Positions 25,901 to 35,324 of a stretch of DNA of 50,727 nt are shown one piece after another (position 1 is the stretch's first letter; each line of letters begins with the position of its first letter). This DNA comes from Pectobacterium polonicum (lineage in GTDB: Bacteria; Pseudomonadota; Gammaproteobacteria; Enterobacterales; Enterobacteriaceae). Both the position numbers and the translations under genes were made by a program. The DNA is taken from the NCBI RefSeq assembly GCF_005497185.1, contig NZ_RJTN01000028.1:1-50727 (forward strand), written 5' to 3'. A model generated the notes under the pieces. It was not told where the DNA came from, ran no database searches, and worked only from the letters and a program-made list of their open reading frames with translations.

Positions 25901-28900
25901 GGGTGGATGGTGTTAGCGGGCTGGATGCAACAGTGTCTGAAATTGTTCTGTCCGATGATGGTACTTCGCTATATACCATTAACGGTGTGACGCCGATGGA
26001 TGGATCGACAGGGAAGGATGCTGTGACTTTCTTCTCGCGTGATACCACCTCCGGCGCGCTGACGTTTATCGGTTCGCTGATTGGCAGTGATACCCTCCCG
26101 CTGAAAAGCCCAAGCGGCATTGTGCTGTCCAGCGATGGCACATCGGCTTATCTCTCCAATTTGGGGAATCACAGTATTACCGTTCTGTCTCGCGATGTGG
26201 AGACAGGCAGCCTGAGCTATGTCTCGACGATTAATAAAAGTACGATCGCCGCTGATGAGAATAGCGCCGAGATTCCGAAAGACGATCGTTACCTGACCGC
26301 GTTGCAAGACATCGTTATTTCACCTGATAACCGTTTTGTCTATGTGTCGTCAAACTCGCAGGGTACGGTCTCAATTTTCAGCCGCGATGCGGATACCGGC
26401 GCGTTGACCTACGCCGGGACGATGGATTTGTACAACAGTGAAAGCCACGTTCCTACTGAACTGAGAGCGACATCACTGCGTGAAATCGCGATCTCTCAGG
26501 ATGGCGCGGCGCTGTATGTTGCGGCGCTCGGCGGTAGATCACTGTTGGTATTCGCCCGCGACGCCGATTCTGGGACACTAACGTTCCGCAATGGTGTTGA
26601 CCTCTCAGTTAACACGATCAACCATCTCGCAGTCAGTGCCGATGGTAAGAATATCTATGCTGGTGTCAGCACGTTCTTTGCCGGGCTGAACGTGTTCACC
26701 GCAACGGCAAATGCACCTTATAGCCAGACGGCGGATATCGCGTTTGCCAAAGGTGTCATGCTGTCAGACCAAGAGCTGGATGCTGCTGATGACTATAAGG
26801 GTGCATCAATCACGATTAGCCGCAACGGTGCAGCGTCGGCAAATGACCACTTCGCTTTCCAGAACGGAAGCGGTCTGACGCTGTCCGACAGCAATATTCA
26901 GTATCAAGGCGAGACAATTGCTACGTTCAGCGCGAGTGAAGGCACGGTGAAGATTGTCTTTACCGACAGCGTCACTAAAACGGTCGCTAATCAGGTTTTG
27001 CATCAAGTGACTTACCGCCATGATGGTGATACGGCAGGCGCATCGATTCCACTGAACATCACCTTGAGCGATGGGTCTAAAGATACCAGCCTGCTGTTGA
27101 CGCTGGTGGAGAATAAAGCGCCGGTTGTGGATAATAGCGAGTACGCCCCGCCGTCTGGTACAGCAGGGCAATCGTATACCGCAGTACTGCCAGAAAATCT
27201 ATTCCGCGATCCTGAAAATGACACGCTGACGTGGCAAGTTACCGGCCTCCCTGATGGATTAACCTTCGATCCTGAAACGCGCACGATTTCCGGCACGACC
27301 GCTCTCAATGGCGCGGGAAGTTTCTCTATTACCGTCGTCGCGACGGATGAGTCGGGTGGACAGGCGGAGCAGACGATTACGCTGACAATTGCCTCCGATC
27401 CTGCACAAGTGCCAACGCTCGGCGGTGAATCCAGTTCTCTTGAAAGTGACTATGCCCTCGATGGCTATGATCCCAATAGCTATGCCGATGTACTGACTGG
27501 CGTAAAAGACAGCCAGCTGTCCGCAGATGGTAAAACCCTCTATGTCGTGAGTTCACCAGAGAGTGGGTCAGCGGTGCTGAGCGTCTTTGTGCGCGATGCT
27601 GAAGGCAAATTTACCCTTTCGCAGACCTTCTTTAACTACCACTCCGTTTACAACGATGAGACGAAGCAAACCGATAATGTTGTGGATAATGCTGGATTAG
27701 CAGGTGCGTCAGATGTGATTCTGGCCGCCGATGGGCGTTATCTGTATGTGGTAGGCAGTGAAGACAATGCGGTGACCATTTTCAGCGTTGGCAGCGACGG
27801 TGAATTGACACAAGTAGGTGTCCTTGACTCGGCTGCTCTGGGTGGGCGTTCTCTGGATGTCCGTTCCCACATTGTGTCTCAGGGTGACTACCTCTATCTC
27901 ACCGCCGCCCAGTCTGACAGTGATAATGACAGCCGCAGCGTGCTGGTGTTTAAGCGCGGAACGGACGGTACGCTAGAGGCGGTTTCTCAGGCCGATAATT
28001 TGATCGGCGCGAGCCGTCTTGTGCTCGATCCCGCAGGGCGTTACCTGTTCGTATCGGGTTCCGGCGGTACTGTTGGCGTCACCGCGTTCAGTATTAGTGA
28101 CCAAGGGGAATTGACTCAGGTTGGTCAGCTTACGGGAACGAGTGAGTATTACATCAATGGGCTTGCGCTATCGCCTGATGGCAAAACGCTGTATGCGATT
28201 AATGCTGATGGAATTCAGTACACGCTCAATACGATAACGGTGGGGGCTGATGGCGCGCTCTCGCTTACGGATACAACGCCAATTACCGATGACGGGGGTG
28301 ATACTGGTGAAGCGCTGGCAACCGGTCTGGTGGTTTCTGCCGATGGTACGGCGCTGTTCGTAATTGGCAAGAATATTTCTGTTTTCTCTCGTGCCGAAGA
28401 TGGCAGCCTGACGCTGAAGAACACGATTAGCGGCAGTTGGGATAGCTCGATCAATATTTCCTTCTCGAATCTGCAACATGTGGAACTGAGTGCAGACGGC
28501 AAGCAACTGTACTTGATTGGTGGCGATAAGGTTCATGTGCTGAATGTCGGTACTGCGGGTGCCACCTATACCGAAGATAAAGATGCAACGGTGTTGTTGC
28601 CGTCAGGCCGTCTGTCCGATCCGCAGCTCGATGCGTTAAATAGTGGTGAGGGGGATTATAGCGGCGCGAGCATCACGGTAGGTCGACAAACGGGTGGGCT
28701 ACCGGAAGACGTCTTCGGCTTTAAGGCTGATAACGGCTTAACGCTGGACGGTAATAATATCGTCAAAGACGGTACCACGATCGCCACTTTTACGCAGGTT
28801 GACGGTGCGTTGACAGTGACCTTTACCGCTGCGGTGACAAAAGCTGATGCGCAGAACGTGCTGCGCCAAATCACCTATCTCAACAGCAGCAAAGATCCTG

Positions 28901-31900
28901 AACATGCGGGCGCGTCACCTGTCTTCACCTTCAGCATTAATGACGGTGACAATAACGTTGCGACATTGGACGTGACGGTTAATCTGATTGGCGTAAACGA
29001 TCCGGCTGTACTGACGACGACGGTGTTGAATCCATCGGTTCCGGGCAACGGCGAGTTCGTGAAGCTGTTTAAAGATACCCAGATTGATACGGTTGAAAGC
29101 GGGCAAACCATCTGGCAAGTGATATTAACCTTTGATGCATCAGGTCCAAATGAAGCCATAAGTGTAGGCGGTGAAACGATCGTTCTTGAAGACACTAACG
29201 GTGTCAGGAAAACTACGTCGGGCATGGAGTATCTGGTTGATGTTGTGGATGGCAAAGCTACCGTCACCCTCTATGTTGAGCAAGACGGTGTTGGCCCCGA
29301 AGCGATGATTGACAGCATCGGCTACAACTATCTGGGTAGCAACGGCAGCGGAGAACGGCATGTTACGTTAAGCATTAAAGAGAATGATTATAGCGGAAGC
29401 TCCCCCGTCACCACGCTGGAACAAAGCATTACGCTGACGCTGGTGCCTGCGGCAGAAACCAATACCGCACCGGTTATCACGGTTCCGGTTACGACGCCGA
29501 CGTATACCGAACGCGCTGAACCTGTTGTGTTAGCACCAGAGGCAACGGTGTCCGATGCGCAGATGGACAAACTTAACGGTGGCAAAAGCAATTATGACGG
29601 TGCGACGCTCAAAGTGACGCTGGGCGACGGTAAAACTGCACTCGATAAGCTCGGTTTCAATGCGGGTAATGGCCTGACGTTATCCGGTAATGTACTCCAG
29701 AAAGATGGCGTGACCATTGGTCAGGTGACTAACCAAGATGGCGTGCTGACGATCCGTTTCAACGCGGATGCGGGCACAATTCCGACCATGGAAGACGTGC
29801 AGAACACGCTGCGTCAGATTACTTATGCCAGTGACAGCCATACACCTGCTGCGCAGGTAGCGGTATCGGTAACATTATCCGACCGCTATCTGGTGTCTCA
29901 GGATACGGCTTTAACCATAGGCATCACACAGATTAATGATGTTCCAGCTGTTAATACCGATCCTGTTCTGTCATTCGGCGATTTAGATCGGCTCCAGACT
30001 CTGGAATTATCGGCATTTGGGCTGACAGGTTCAACGAACAGCGCGGTGTCTGCTGACGGTAGCCGTGTCTATATTGCCGACCAGCAGGGTCACATTGCGT
30101 TATTTACTCGCAATGCCGATGGCACCTTGACGCACATGCGGACGAGCGCGATTGCCAGCGGCGTCATTCAACTCCAAATGACGTCTGATGGTGCGAATTT
30201 ATACGCTCTGCAAAGAAATAACAGCGAAGGCATTATTGTTACTTTCGCTCTTGATAGTGAGGGCAATCTGACAGAGCAAAGCTCTCTGAAACAGATCTGG
30301 GATGCGGCGCAGATTACGCTGTCGGATGATGGGAAAAACCTTTATCTGATGGATCGGACGACGATTATCGTTTATGGGCGAGATCCCACGACGGGTGCAC
30401 TGACCCATCTTCAAGATCTCCAGAGCAATATGTCAGCACCACCTTATCTGTGGGCTCCGACGGAAGTTGTCACGCAGGGGGATAAAGTTTATGTGGTCAC
30501 CAACCCCAGCAACGGTTCATCACTCATTGTTTATCAACGTAATAGTGAAACAGGTCAGTTGACCCCGCTGACGTATCTCCATTCAGGGGAAACGGATGGC
30601 GCTGGTAAGGTCGTGAATCTGGACTATGTGCAACATTTATCTGTCAGTGCTGATGGGCAAACGATCTTTATCGCGAATAGCCGTACCAGTTCCTTTAACG
30701 GATGGACAGGGGAAAACACGGTAAACAACCACCCATTGAAAATAGATGCTTTCCGCCTCAACGCTGCCGGGACGTTAACGCATTTGGGCACCATCAATGG
30801 CACCGCGACGGTGGAAGACATTTCACTGTCAGCGGATGATAAAACACTGTATGTCGCCTTATCCGATGGTTCTCTGGCTTATTATTCGGCGGATACGTTG
30901 GAACGTATTGATGCCCAGAATAATCTGACGGATGCCCAGAAAATTGCAGTATCGCCACGAGGTGAGCTCATTATCCTTGCCGATGCGCTGGTGGTGATGC
31001 GCCAGACTCCGCTAAGTGCTTTCTATACCAATGGAGGATCTGCGGTAGCAGCAGTGCCGACATTGACACTCAGCGATGCGGAATTAGATGCTGCAAATGG
31101 CGGAGCAGGGGATTACCGTGGGGCATCCGTTGTGTTTCAGCGTAGTGAATCTCCTTCATCAAACGATCGTTTTGAGATGATTGCCGGCAACGGTTTTACC
31201 GTCTCGGGTAACATTATCAGTAAAGATGGGCAACCGGTGGCAACGCTGAGCCAGGCTGATGGTCGGGCTTCTGTGACGTTTACTGCGAGCCTTTCCCGTG
31301 ATGAGGCGACCGCTCTTGTGCGCCAGATGGGGTGGCGTAGTACGGTAGTGGTTAATGAAAGTTCTGTGGTACTCCGCGTGGTACTGAATGACGGAGAGCA
31401 GGATTCCACGCCTTATGAGGCGACGGTAACGATTTCCGATAGTGTGAATCAAGCGCCTGTGGGGAATCGTGATGCCTTTGCCCCGCCTGTCGCACAGGTT
31501 GGCACCCGCTGGAGTTATACCTTACCGGATTCGCTGTTTACCGATCCTGAAAATGACGCGCTGACGTTTACCGTTGACGATACGCGATTGCCTAACGGCG
31601 TGAGCTTTGATAGCGCAACCCGTACTCTCAGCGGCACGCCGTCAACGGCGGGAACATTCAACCTGACCATTACCGCCACGGACAGCGCGGGTAACGCGAC
31701 GGCGCTGAATGTGGCGCTGACGGTTAATGCGGCCTCAACGCCGGTCGATCCGGGAACGCCGGTTGACCCAGGCACGCCAACGGAGCCTGCCAATCCCGAT
31801 AACACCGCGACTGCGGCTCCGGTGATTCTGGTGCAGCAGGGCGCAAGCCTACCTGTTGATGCGAGCGAAAGAGAACGCGAACAGCCGCTGAATGCAATTG

Positions 31901-32637
31901 TCGCCGATCTGTCTCGCTCGGAAGCACAGCCATCACCGACTAACACTCTTATCGAACCGATGCGCCAGCGCGATGCCGAGACGGCACGCCAATCGGATGC
32001 GCCTTGGGTGCTCGATCCTGTGATGTCACAGTTGATGCCGACGCTGGAGCAGGTCAACTTCTCTTCTCGTGCTAACACCGCCGTGCGAGACAGTTCGCCA
32101 GCCTCTCCGGCGGATTCCAACCTGTTCCTAAGTGTGCGTGGTCAAACAACGTCACTGGAGTCGGCGTTCAGCAGCGTGCAGGGCGCATTACGGCCTGATG
32201 CCTCCGGTGCGCTCGCCTTTAGCTTGCCGCAGCGCATGTTCAGCGTGCGTGAAGGTAATGCCACGCTGACGCTGCAACTGGCGAATGGGCGTCCGCTACC
32301 TGCGTGGGTGCAGTTTGATGCCCGTAGCGGTGTAGTACGGGTTACCGATGCCAGTGCATTGCAGGTGAATCAGATCCAACTGGTGCTGAAAGCGCAAGCC
32401 GCAGATGGTACTAGCCGGACGGTACCGATCACGCTGCAAACCGGGCAGGGCGATGGCGCAGCGATGGCGACCGACCGTGGCGCGATGCGACTGCCTTCAC
32501 ACGCTACTCAAAATGACGATGTGGAGCAGTTAGCACCAACGGGGAAAACCGCCTTTACCGAACAGCTGCGTCAGCATCAGCCGGAACAGGATGCGTTGCT
32601 GGCAGCGCTCAGTGAATTGAGCAGCCTGCGTGCATAG
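22939..32637 (+). CDS. Giant LEPR-motif surface protein with four beta-propellers
   Basis: A 3232-residue protein, probably an extracellular adhesin or matrix protein. It has no Sec signal; instead residues 21-32 carry VLEPRMMFDAAA, the LEPR motif at the start of many proteobacterial giant surface proteins. Approximate order: Ig-like module A (50-205); YVTN/lactonase-type propeller 1 (227-550); module B (554-684); A (701-844); propeller 2 (858-1254); B (1268-1390); putative Ig domain (1394-1487); propeller 3 (1498-1874); B (1884-2017); A (2034-2167); B (2188-2334); propeller 4 (2344-2690); B (2704-2834); putative Ig domain (2838-2930); VDPGTP linker (2933-2954); cadherin-like domain (3088-3171). 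Propeller blades show SxDGxxLYV and FSRDxxTGxLT patterns. Module B starts LSDxxLDxxNGGxGDYxGA. No RTX nonapeptides are seen. Function is inferred. Confidence 0.85.
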   Translation: MTFSRSKSGSALTRPPRQAWVLEPRMMFDAAAVVTAVDVAAHVAATDTAPGVDATPVKATVTITDTSDRFEPIDLFSNVSVSADKNGQELTNLVITVNRTGANQAIVIDGTEITLEAANGARTTEGDGKYGYTVAVSGATTTITVSIDSSDAFQPSDVAKLIDGMTYRPLDKTVAGGDVTVTLKSLSDESDTAELNIHSTITIDSKINVAPVVSASDAPELSELIIVPGMESPQDVRYSSNGNYAYAIGNDGTLGVFTVGEHGKLTLSQTLNDVSALKDVKEITLSADNRSLYAITGNSNIVALSLDDNGQVIQVEGSYTQTTPSQNGNITGLAISSDGAQVYVATQWNGMVVFTRDATTGSLTLLQVVKDSGIDRSGIVASSGDYVVTVGMGAKHTLSVFQRSENGTLTSVAKLETSGEGYGAVDYQLAISKDQQFIYVADPDNGEISVYQLRDGTEGKTLTRTDTKALENINALYLNANGSQLYALSSEGTLQIYSVNASTGALSESGQITNIGDTHGMVLSPDGQSLLVAGEAIQRFSALRTYLYGSELSFADHVTLSDSNLDVLNGGAGNYNGATLTIGRETPSADDQFGLSAGNDLTLQGGKILQAGVEIGTFAQNQGTLSVTFTADVTKETANAVLKQITYRNIGSQSTTETVALTVAANDGELNSTVTSIALLLTANSAPTLVSQGGSNLTLDTRGASVTLFKDTAVNTGEAGQALTKLSIGIDGLNNPHQEYLTVDGTAINLSENSAGTTVSGYQYSYTYDAVSGESSLVLNSAQGISSMAMMKLVDGMSYSAGKESTSASGVRTITLTELQDNGGTANGGNDTATLTVSSSINLALNEQPAIEATYSPDTTLFYNDGKLSDYNERVSAISVSQDGKTLLVTGSEGNNNSGKTHLRVYARDAETGALTLLQSFTQGEQDDPSTSAIEVNGLNTITTLVQSKDGASVYVAGGSGSAYSLVQFSRDATTGQLSYVGIVATQGVDGVSGLDATVSEIVLSDDGTSLYTINGVTPMDGSTGKDAVTFFSRDTTSGALTFIGSLIGSDTLPLKSPSGIVLSSDGTSAYLSNLGNHSITVLSRDVETGSLSYVSTINKSTIAADENSAEIPKDDRYLTALQDIVISPDNRFVYVSSNSQGTVSIFSRDADTGALTYAGTMDLYNSESHVPTELRATSLREIAISQDGAALYVAALGGRSLLVFARDADSGTLTFRNGVDLSVNTINHLAVSADGKNIYAGVSTFFAGLNVFTATANAPYSQTADIAFAKGVMLSDQELDAADDYKGASITISRNGAASANDHFAFQNGSGLTLSDSNIQYQGETIATFSASEGTVKIVFTDSVTKTVANQVLHQVTYRHDGDTAGASIPLNITLSDGSKDTSLLLTLVENKAPVVDNSEYAPPSGTAGQSYTAVLPENLFRDPENDTLTWQVTGLPDGLTFDPETRTISGTTALNGAGSFSITVVATDESGGQAEQTITLTIASDPAQVPTLGGESSSLESDYALDGYDPNSYADVLTGVKDSQLSADGKTLYVVSSPESGSAVLSVFVRDAEGKFTLSQTFFNYHSVYNDETKQTDNVVDNAGLAGASDVILAADGRYLYVVGSEDNAVTIFSVGSDGELTQVGVLDSAALGGRSLDVRSHIVSQGDYLYLTAAQSDSDNDSRSVLVFKRGTDGTLEAVSQADNLIGASRLVLDPAGRYLFVSGSGGTVGVTAFSISDQGELTQVGQLTGTSEYYINGLALSPDGKTLYAINADGIQYTLNTITVGADGALSLTDTTPITDDGGDTGEALATGLVVSADGTALFVIGKNISVFSRAEDGSLTLKNTISGSWDSSINISFSNLQHVELSADGKQLYLIGGDKVHVLNVGTAGATYTEDKDATVLLPSGRLSDPQLDALNSGEGDYSGASITVGRQTGGLPEDVFGFKADNGLTLDGNNIVKDGTTIATFTQVDGALTVTFTAAVTKADAQNVLRQITYLNSSKDPEHAGASPVFTFSINDGDNNVATLDVTVNLIGVNDPAVLTTTVLNPSVPGNGEFVKLFKDTQIDTVESGQTIWQVILTFDASGPNEAISVGGETIVLEDTNGVRKTTSGMEYLVDVVDGKATVTLYVEQDGVGPEAMIDSIGYNYLGSNGSGERHVTLSIKENDYSGSSPVTTLEQSITLTLVPAAETNTAPVITVPVTTPTYTERAEPVVLAPEATVSDAQMDKLNGGKSNYDGATLKVTLGDGKTALDKLGFNAGNGLTLSGNVLQKDGVTIGQVTNQDGVLTIRFNADAGTIPTMEDVQNTLRQITYASDSHTPAAQVAVSVTLSDRYLVSQDTALTIGITQINDVPAVNTDPVLSFGDLDRLQTLELSAFGLTGSTNSAVSADGSRVYIADQQGHIALFTRNADGTLTHMRTSAIASGVIQLQMTSDGANLYALQRNNSEGIIVTFALDSEGNLTEQSSLKQIWDAAQITLSDDGKNLYLMDRTTIIVYGRDPTTGALTHLQDLQSNMSAPPYLWAPTEVVTQGDKVYVVTNPSNGSSLIVYQRNSETGQLTPLTYLHSGETDGAGKVVNLDYVQHLSVSADGQTIFIANSRTSSFNGWTGENTVNNHPLKIDAFRLNAAGTLTHLGTINGTATVEDISLSADDKTLYVALSDGSLAYYSADTLERIDAQNNLTDAQKIAVSPRGELIILADALVVMRQTPLSAFYTNGGSAVAAVPTLTLSDAELDAANGGAGDYRGASVVFQRSESPSSNDRFEMIAGNGFTVSGNIISKDGQPVATLSQADGRASVTFTASLSRDEATALVRQMGWRSTVVVNESSVVLRVVLNDGEQDSTPYEATVTISDSVNQAPVGNRDAFAPPVAQVGTRWSYTLPDSLFTDPENDALTFTVDDTRLPNGVSFDSATRTLSGTPSTAGTFNLTITATDSAGNATALNVALTVNAASTPVDPGTPVDPGTPTEPANPDNTATAAPVILVQQGASLPVDASEREREQPLNAIVADLSRSEAQPSPTNTLIEPMRQRDAETARQSDAPWVLDPVMSQLMPTLEQVNFSSRANTAVRDSSPASPADSNLFLSVRGQTTSLESAFSSVQGALRPDASGALAFSLPQRMFSVREGNATLTLQLANGRPLPAWVQFDARSGVVRVTDASALQVNQIQLVLKAQAADGTSRTVPITLQTGQGDGAAMATDRGAMRLPSHATQNDDVEQLAPTGKTAFTEQLRQHQPEQDALLAALSELSSLRA

Positions 32638-32694
32638 CACACGCAGACTGAATATTGAGACGAGATTTTATTTACTTAACCACTAACCCAGGCG

Positions 32695-32727
32695 CTTGCA
32701 GGCGGTAATCAATCCACCGCCTGCAAG
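32695..32727 (+). repeat. Strong hairpin between the giant gene and the exporter genes
   Basis: A perfect 12-bp inverted repeat, CTTGCAGGCGGT (32695-32706) and ACCGCCTGCAAG (32716-32727), loop of 9. No T-run follows. It could be an mRNA stabiliser or partial attenuator that lowers exporter expression relative to the giant protein. Confidence 0.6.
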
Positions 32728-32766
32728 ATGAAGGGAACAGACAAATAGAAGATGGGGAGAACCCGG

Positions 32767-34569
32767 GTGAATCAGCACATAGCGCATTTCTGGGATAGCC
32801 AGCAACACGACAGTCAGCAGCAGAATGTTCAACACGAGGCTACACCACGCACCGCAGGTTCCCGAGCGTTACGGATCGCGGTAACCCTCGCCTGTCTGGG
32901 GTTAGCCGGCTGTGCCGTCAAACCAGAACCTGTGACGGTCGAACAGCAGGTTGCACAGGCATTGAGTGACAGAACGCAGATGTTCGCTAATCAGGAGCCA
33001 GTACGCGGCACGATTACGCTGGATGAGGCGATTGCCCGTGCGCTGAAATATAACCTGCAACAGCGGGTCGCACTGATGGAACAGGCAATGGAAGATGACC
33101 TGTTAGGCGTGCAGAATCTGGACATGCTGTTACCTAAACTAACCGCACGCGCCGGGTTGCAAACTCGCGATAATGTGGCAGGTTCTAGCAGTCAGTCGGT
33201 CACAACAGGGCGACAATCTCTGGAAGCCTCCACGAGTCAGGATCAAACCCAGCGCACTGCCGATCTGACGATGAGCTGGAACGTGCTGGACTTCGGTATC
33301 AGCTATTTCAACGCCAAAGTGCAGGCGAACAAATCGCTAGCGGCGGAAGAGCGTCGTCGTCGCGTAGTGGCCGATATTACCCGTCAGGTGCGTACCGCTT
33401 ATTGGGAAGCGGCCACGGCGCAGCGTTTGCAGCCGGAAGTGACCACGGCGTTGACGCAGGCGCGTCAGGCGCTGGAATATGCGCGTCAGACCGAACAGCA
33501 ACGCCTTTTGGCACCGGTTGAAGCGCTGCGTTTCCAGAAAAACATGCTGGAGATGGTGCGCCAGTTAGAAATTGTCGACAGCGATCTGGTGGTGGCGAAA
33601 TCCCGTCTGGCCGCGCTGATGAACCTGCCGCCGTCCAGCAAGTACGATGTCGTCGTGCCGAGCGAAAGCAGTCTGGTTGCGCCAAAGATGGCCTACTCGC
33701 TCGACGATCTGGAAAACTTCTCGATGGTAAAACGCCCGGAAGTGCGTGAAGAGAGCTATCTGGCACGCAATAGCGTACTGGAAACCCGTAAATCACTGCT
33801 GCGTCTGCTGCCGGGCGTGTCGCTGTTTGCCGGTATCAACGGCGACAGCAACAGCTATCTGGTTAATCACCAGTGGGCAAACGCGGGCGTTCAGGTCAGC
33901 GGTAATCTGTTGAACGTGCTGTCGTGGTCATCGGTGAAACGTGCCGGACAGGCGAATGAAGATCTAGCGGAAGTGCGTCGTCAGGCGCTGCGTATGGCGG
34001 TGTTGACGCAGGTGAATGTCGCCTGGCAGGAGTATCAGCAGAGTACGCAGATGTTTGGCCGCTATCAGGAACTGGCGCGGATTCAGCGCGGTATCCTCAA
34101 CCAGACCACGCTTAGCGTACAGCATCGTGCCGAAACACAAATGGAGCAGGTGCGCGTTAGCACCGAAACCATTCTGACCACGCGCGCCCGCGATCGCAGC
34201 TTTGCCGATGTGCAGAACGCATTGGGCGCAGTGTATCAGGCCGCAGGTCTGGACGTGCTGCCGGATAACGTGAACGATGTCAGTCTGGCGGCGTTAAGCA
34301 ACTCGATTGCCCGCACCACGGGGAATCTTGAAAAAGGCGGCGTTGCGGTGCCGCGTCTGTCCCTGTCAACACCAGCAGTGCCTGCCACCACGACGGCTTC
34401 CACCAACGCCGTTTCTACCGCGCCAGCACCGTCAACCGCTGCGCCAGTAACGAAACCTATCGTGCCCGCTACTGTTACGCCTGCGGCTAATGCGGGAAAA
34501 CCTTATCGTGTGGTGAATACGGATATGTGGGATAACCTGCAATCCTTACAGGCGGGAGGCTCGCGTTAA
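32767..34569 (+). CDS. TolC-family outer-membrane lipoprotein
   Basis: Outer-membrane efflux/secretion channel of the TolC (OEP) family, about 600 residues. GGGGAGA eight bases before the GTG at 32767 favours that start; an ATG at 32752 is in frame. The signal sequence is N-extended (about 35 polar residues) and ends in the lipobox GLAGC. The channel domain (about 80-510) has two OEP repeats rich in long coiled helices (TRQVRTAYWEAATAQRL; RQALRMAVLTQVNVAW). The C-terminus is a Thr/Ala/Pro-rich tail (about 530-590) unlike TolC. It is followed by adaptor genes and lies next to the giant protein gene, so it probably serves its export. Confidence 0.85.
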   Translation: MNQHIAHFWDSQQHDSQQQNVQHEATPRTAGSRALRIAVTLACLGLAGCAVKPEPVTVEQQVAQALSDRTQMFANQEPVRGTITLDEAIARALKYNLQQRVALMEQAMEDDLLGVQNLDMLLPKLTARAGLQTRDNVAGSSSQSVTTGRQSLEASTSQDQTQRTADLTMSWNVLDFGISYFNAKVQANKSLAAEERRRRVVADITRQVRTAYWEAATAQRLQPEVTTALTQARQALEYARQTEQQRLLAPVEALRFQKNMLEMVRQLEIVDSDLVVAKSRLAALMNLPPSSKYDVVVPSESSLVAPKMAYSLDDLENFSMVKRPEVREESYLARNSVLETRKSLLRLLPGVSLFAGINGDSNSYLVNHQWANAGVQVSGNLLNVLSWSSVKRAGQANEDLAEVRRQALRMAVLTQVNVAWQEYQQSTQMFGRYQELARIQRGILNQTTLSVQHRAETQMEQVRVSTETILTTRARDRSFADVQNALGAVYQAAGLDVLPDNVNDVSLAALSNSIARTTGNLEKGGVAVPRLSLSTPAVPATTTASTNAVSTAPAPSTAAPVTKPIVPATVTPAANAGKPYRVVNTDMWDNLQSLQAGGSR

Positions 34570-35324
34570 TGGCTGTCGGCATGGTGCGTCCGCTGTTGCT
34601 GGTCAGTGCGTTAAGTCTGCCCCTATTGGGGCAGGCTGCGACGCAGGGAGACATTCGCGTGCAGCTTAGCGCGCAGCGCTATACCGTGTTATCCAGCGAA
34701 ATCGCCGGGAAAGTGACGGATATTGCAGTGAAAGAAGGCGAACACTTCAAACAGGGGGATACGCTGCTCACGTTTGACTGCACCGTGCTGCGTGAAAAAC
34801 TGAACTACTCAAACGCGGCAGAGAATGCCGCGCGTAAGAAACTGGCGATTGCCGATCGGTTGGATAAACTCAATTCGATCAGCCTGTCGGATGTCGATCA
34901 GGCGCGATCGTCGGTGTCGATGGCGCAGGCGGAAAGCGGCGTCAATCGTGCGATGCTGCAACGCTGTGCCATTAAAGCGCCGTTCTCTGGTCGCGTAACA
35001 GAAACTAAGGTGAAGCGTTGGGAATCGGTGCCGGAAGGCAAAGAGCTGCTGGCGATCTATGATGACAGTGCGTTCGAGTTGGAAATGATCGTGCCATCGC
35101 GCTGGCTGGTGTGGTTAAAGCAGGGTAGCGCTTTTCAGGTCACGCTGGATGAAACTGGCCTGAGCTATCCGGCTGAAATCAGCCGACTCTCGTCGGCTAT
35201 CGACCCGGTCAGTCAATCGGTGAAGGTCTTTGGTCGGATTACCCAATCCACCGCCGGATTGCTGCCAGGCATGAGCGGCGTGGCGCAAATTGTGCCACCG
35301 GATGCGGGTAGCGTAACGCCATGA
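34569..35324 (+). CDS. Periplasmic adaptor (membrane fusion protein)
   Basis: Short membrane-fusion/HlyD-type adaptor of 251 residues with a signal peptide (cleavage near GQAATQ, about 23-25). The barrel-sandwich/lipoyl halves are visible (SSEIAGKVTDIAVKEGEHFKQG and AIKAPFSGRVTETKV), with a short helical hairpin between (about 75-125) and a beta-barrel after. The hairpin is much shorter than in HlyD. It overlaps the TolC-like stop by one base and the next gene by four, so it is translationally coupled to both. Confidence 0.83.
   Translation: MAVGMVRPLLLVSALSLPLLGQAATQGDIRVQLSAQRYTVLSSEIAGKVTDIAVKEGEHFKQGDTLLTFDCTVLREKLNYSNAAENAARKKLAIADRLDKLNSISLSDVDQARSSVSMAQAESGVNRAMLQRCAIKAPFSGRVTETKVKRWESVPEGKELLAIYDDSAFELEMIVPSRWLVWLKQGSAFQVTLDETGLSYPAEISRLSSAIDPVSQSVKVFGRITQSTAGLLPGMSGVAQIVPPDAGSVTP

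Noticed and set aside
22939-32637. RTX repeats (GGxGxDxLx) or a classical type I C-terminal signal in the giant protein
   Set aside because: The frequent NGGxGDYxGA segments are part of the Ig-like module B and lack the nonapeptide periodicity; the C-terminus (ELSSLRA) shows no recognisable signal.
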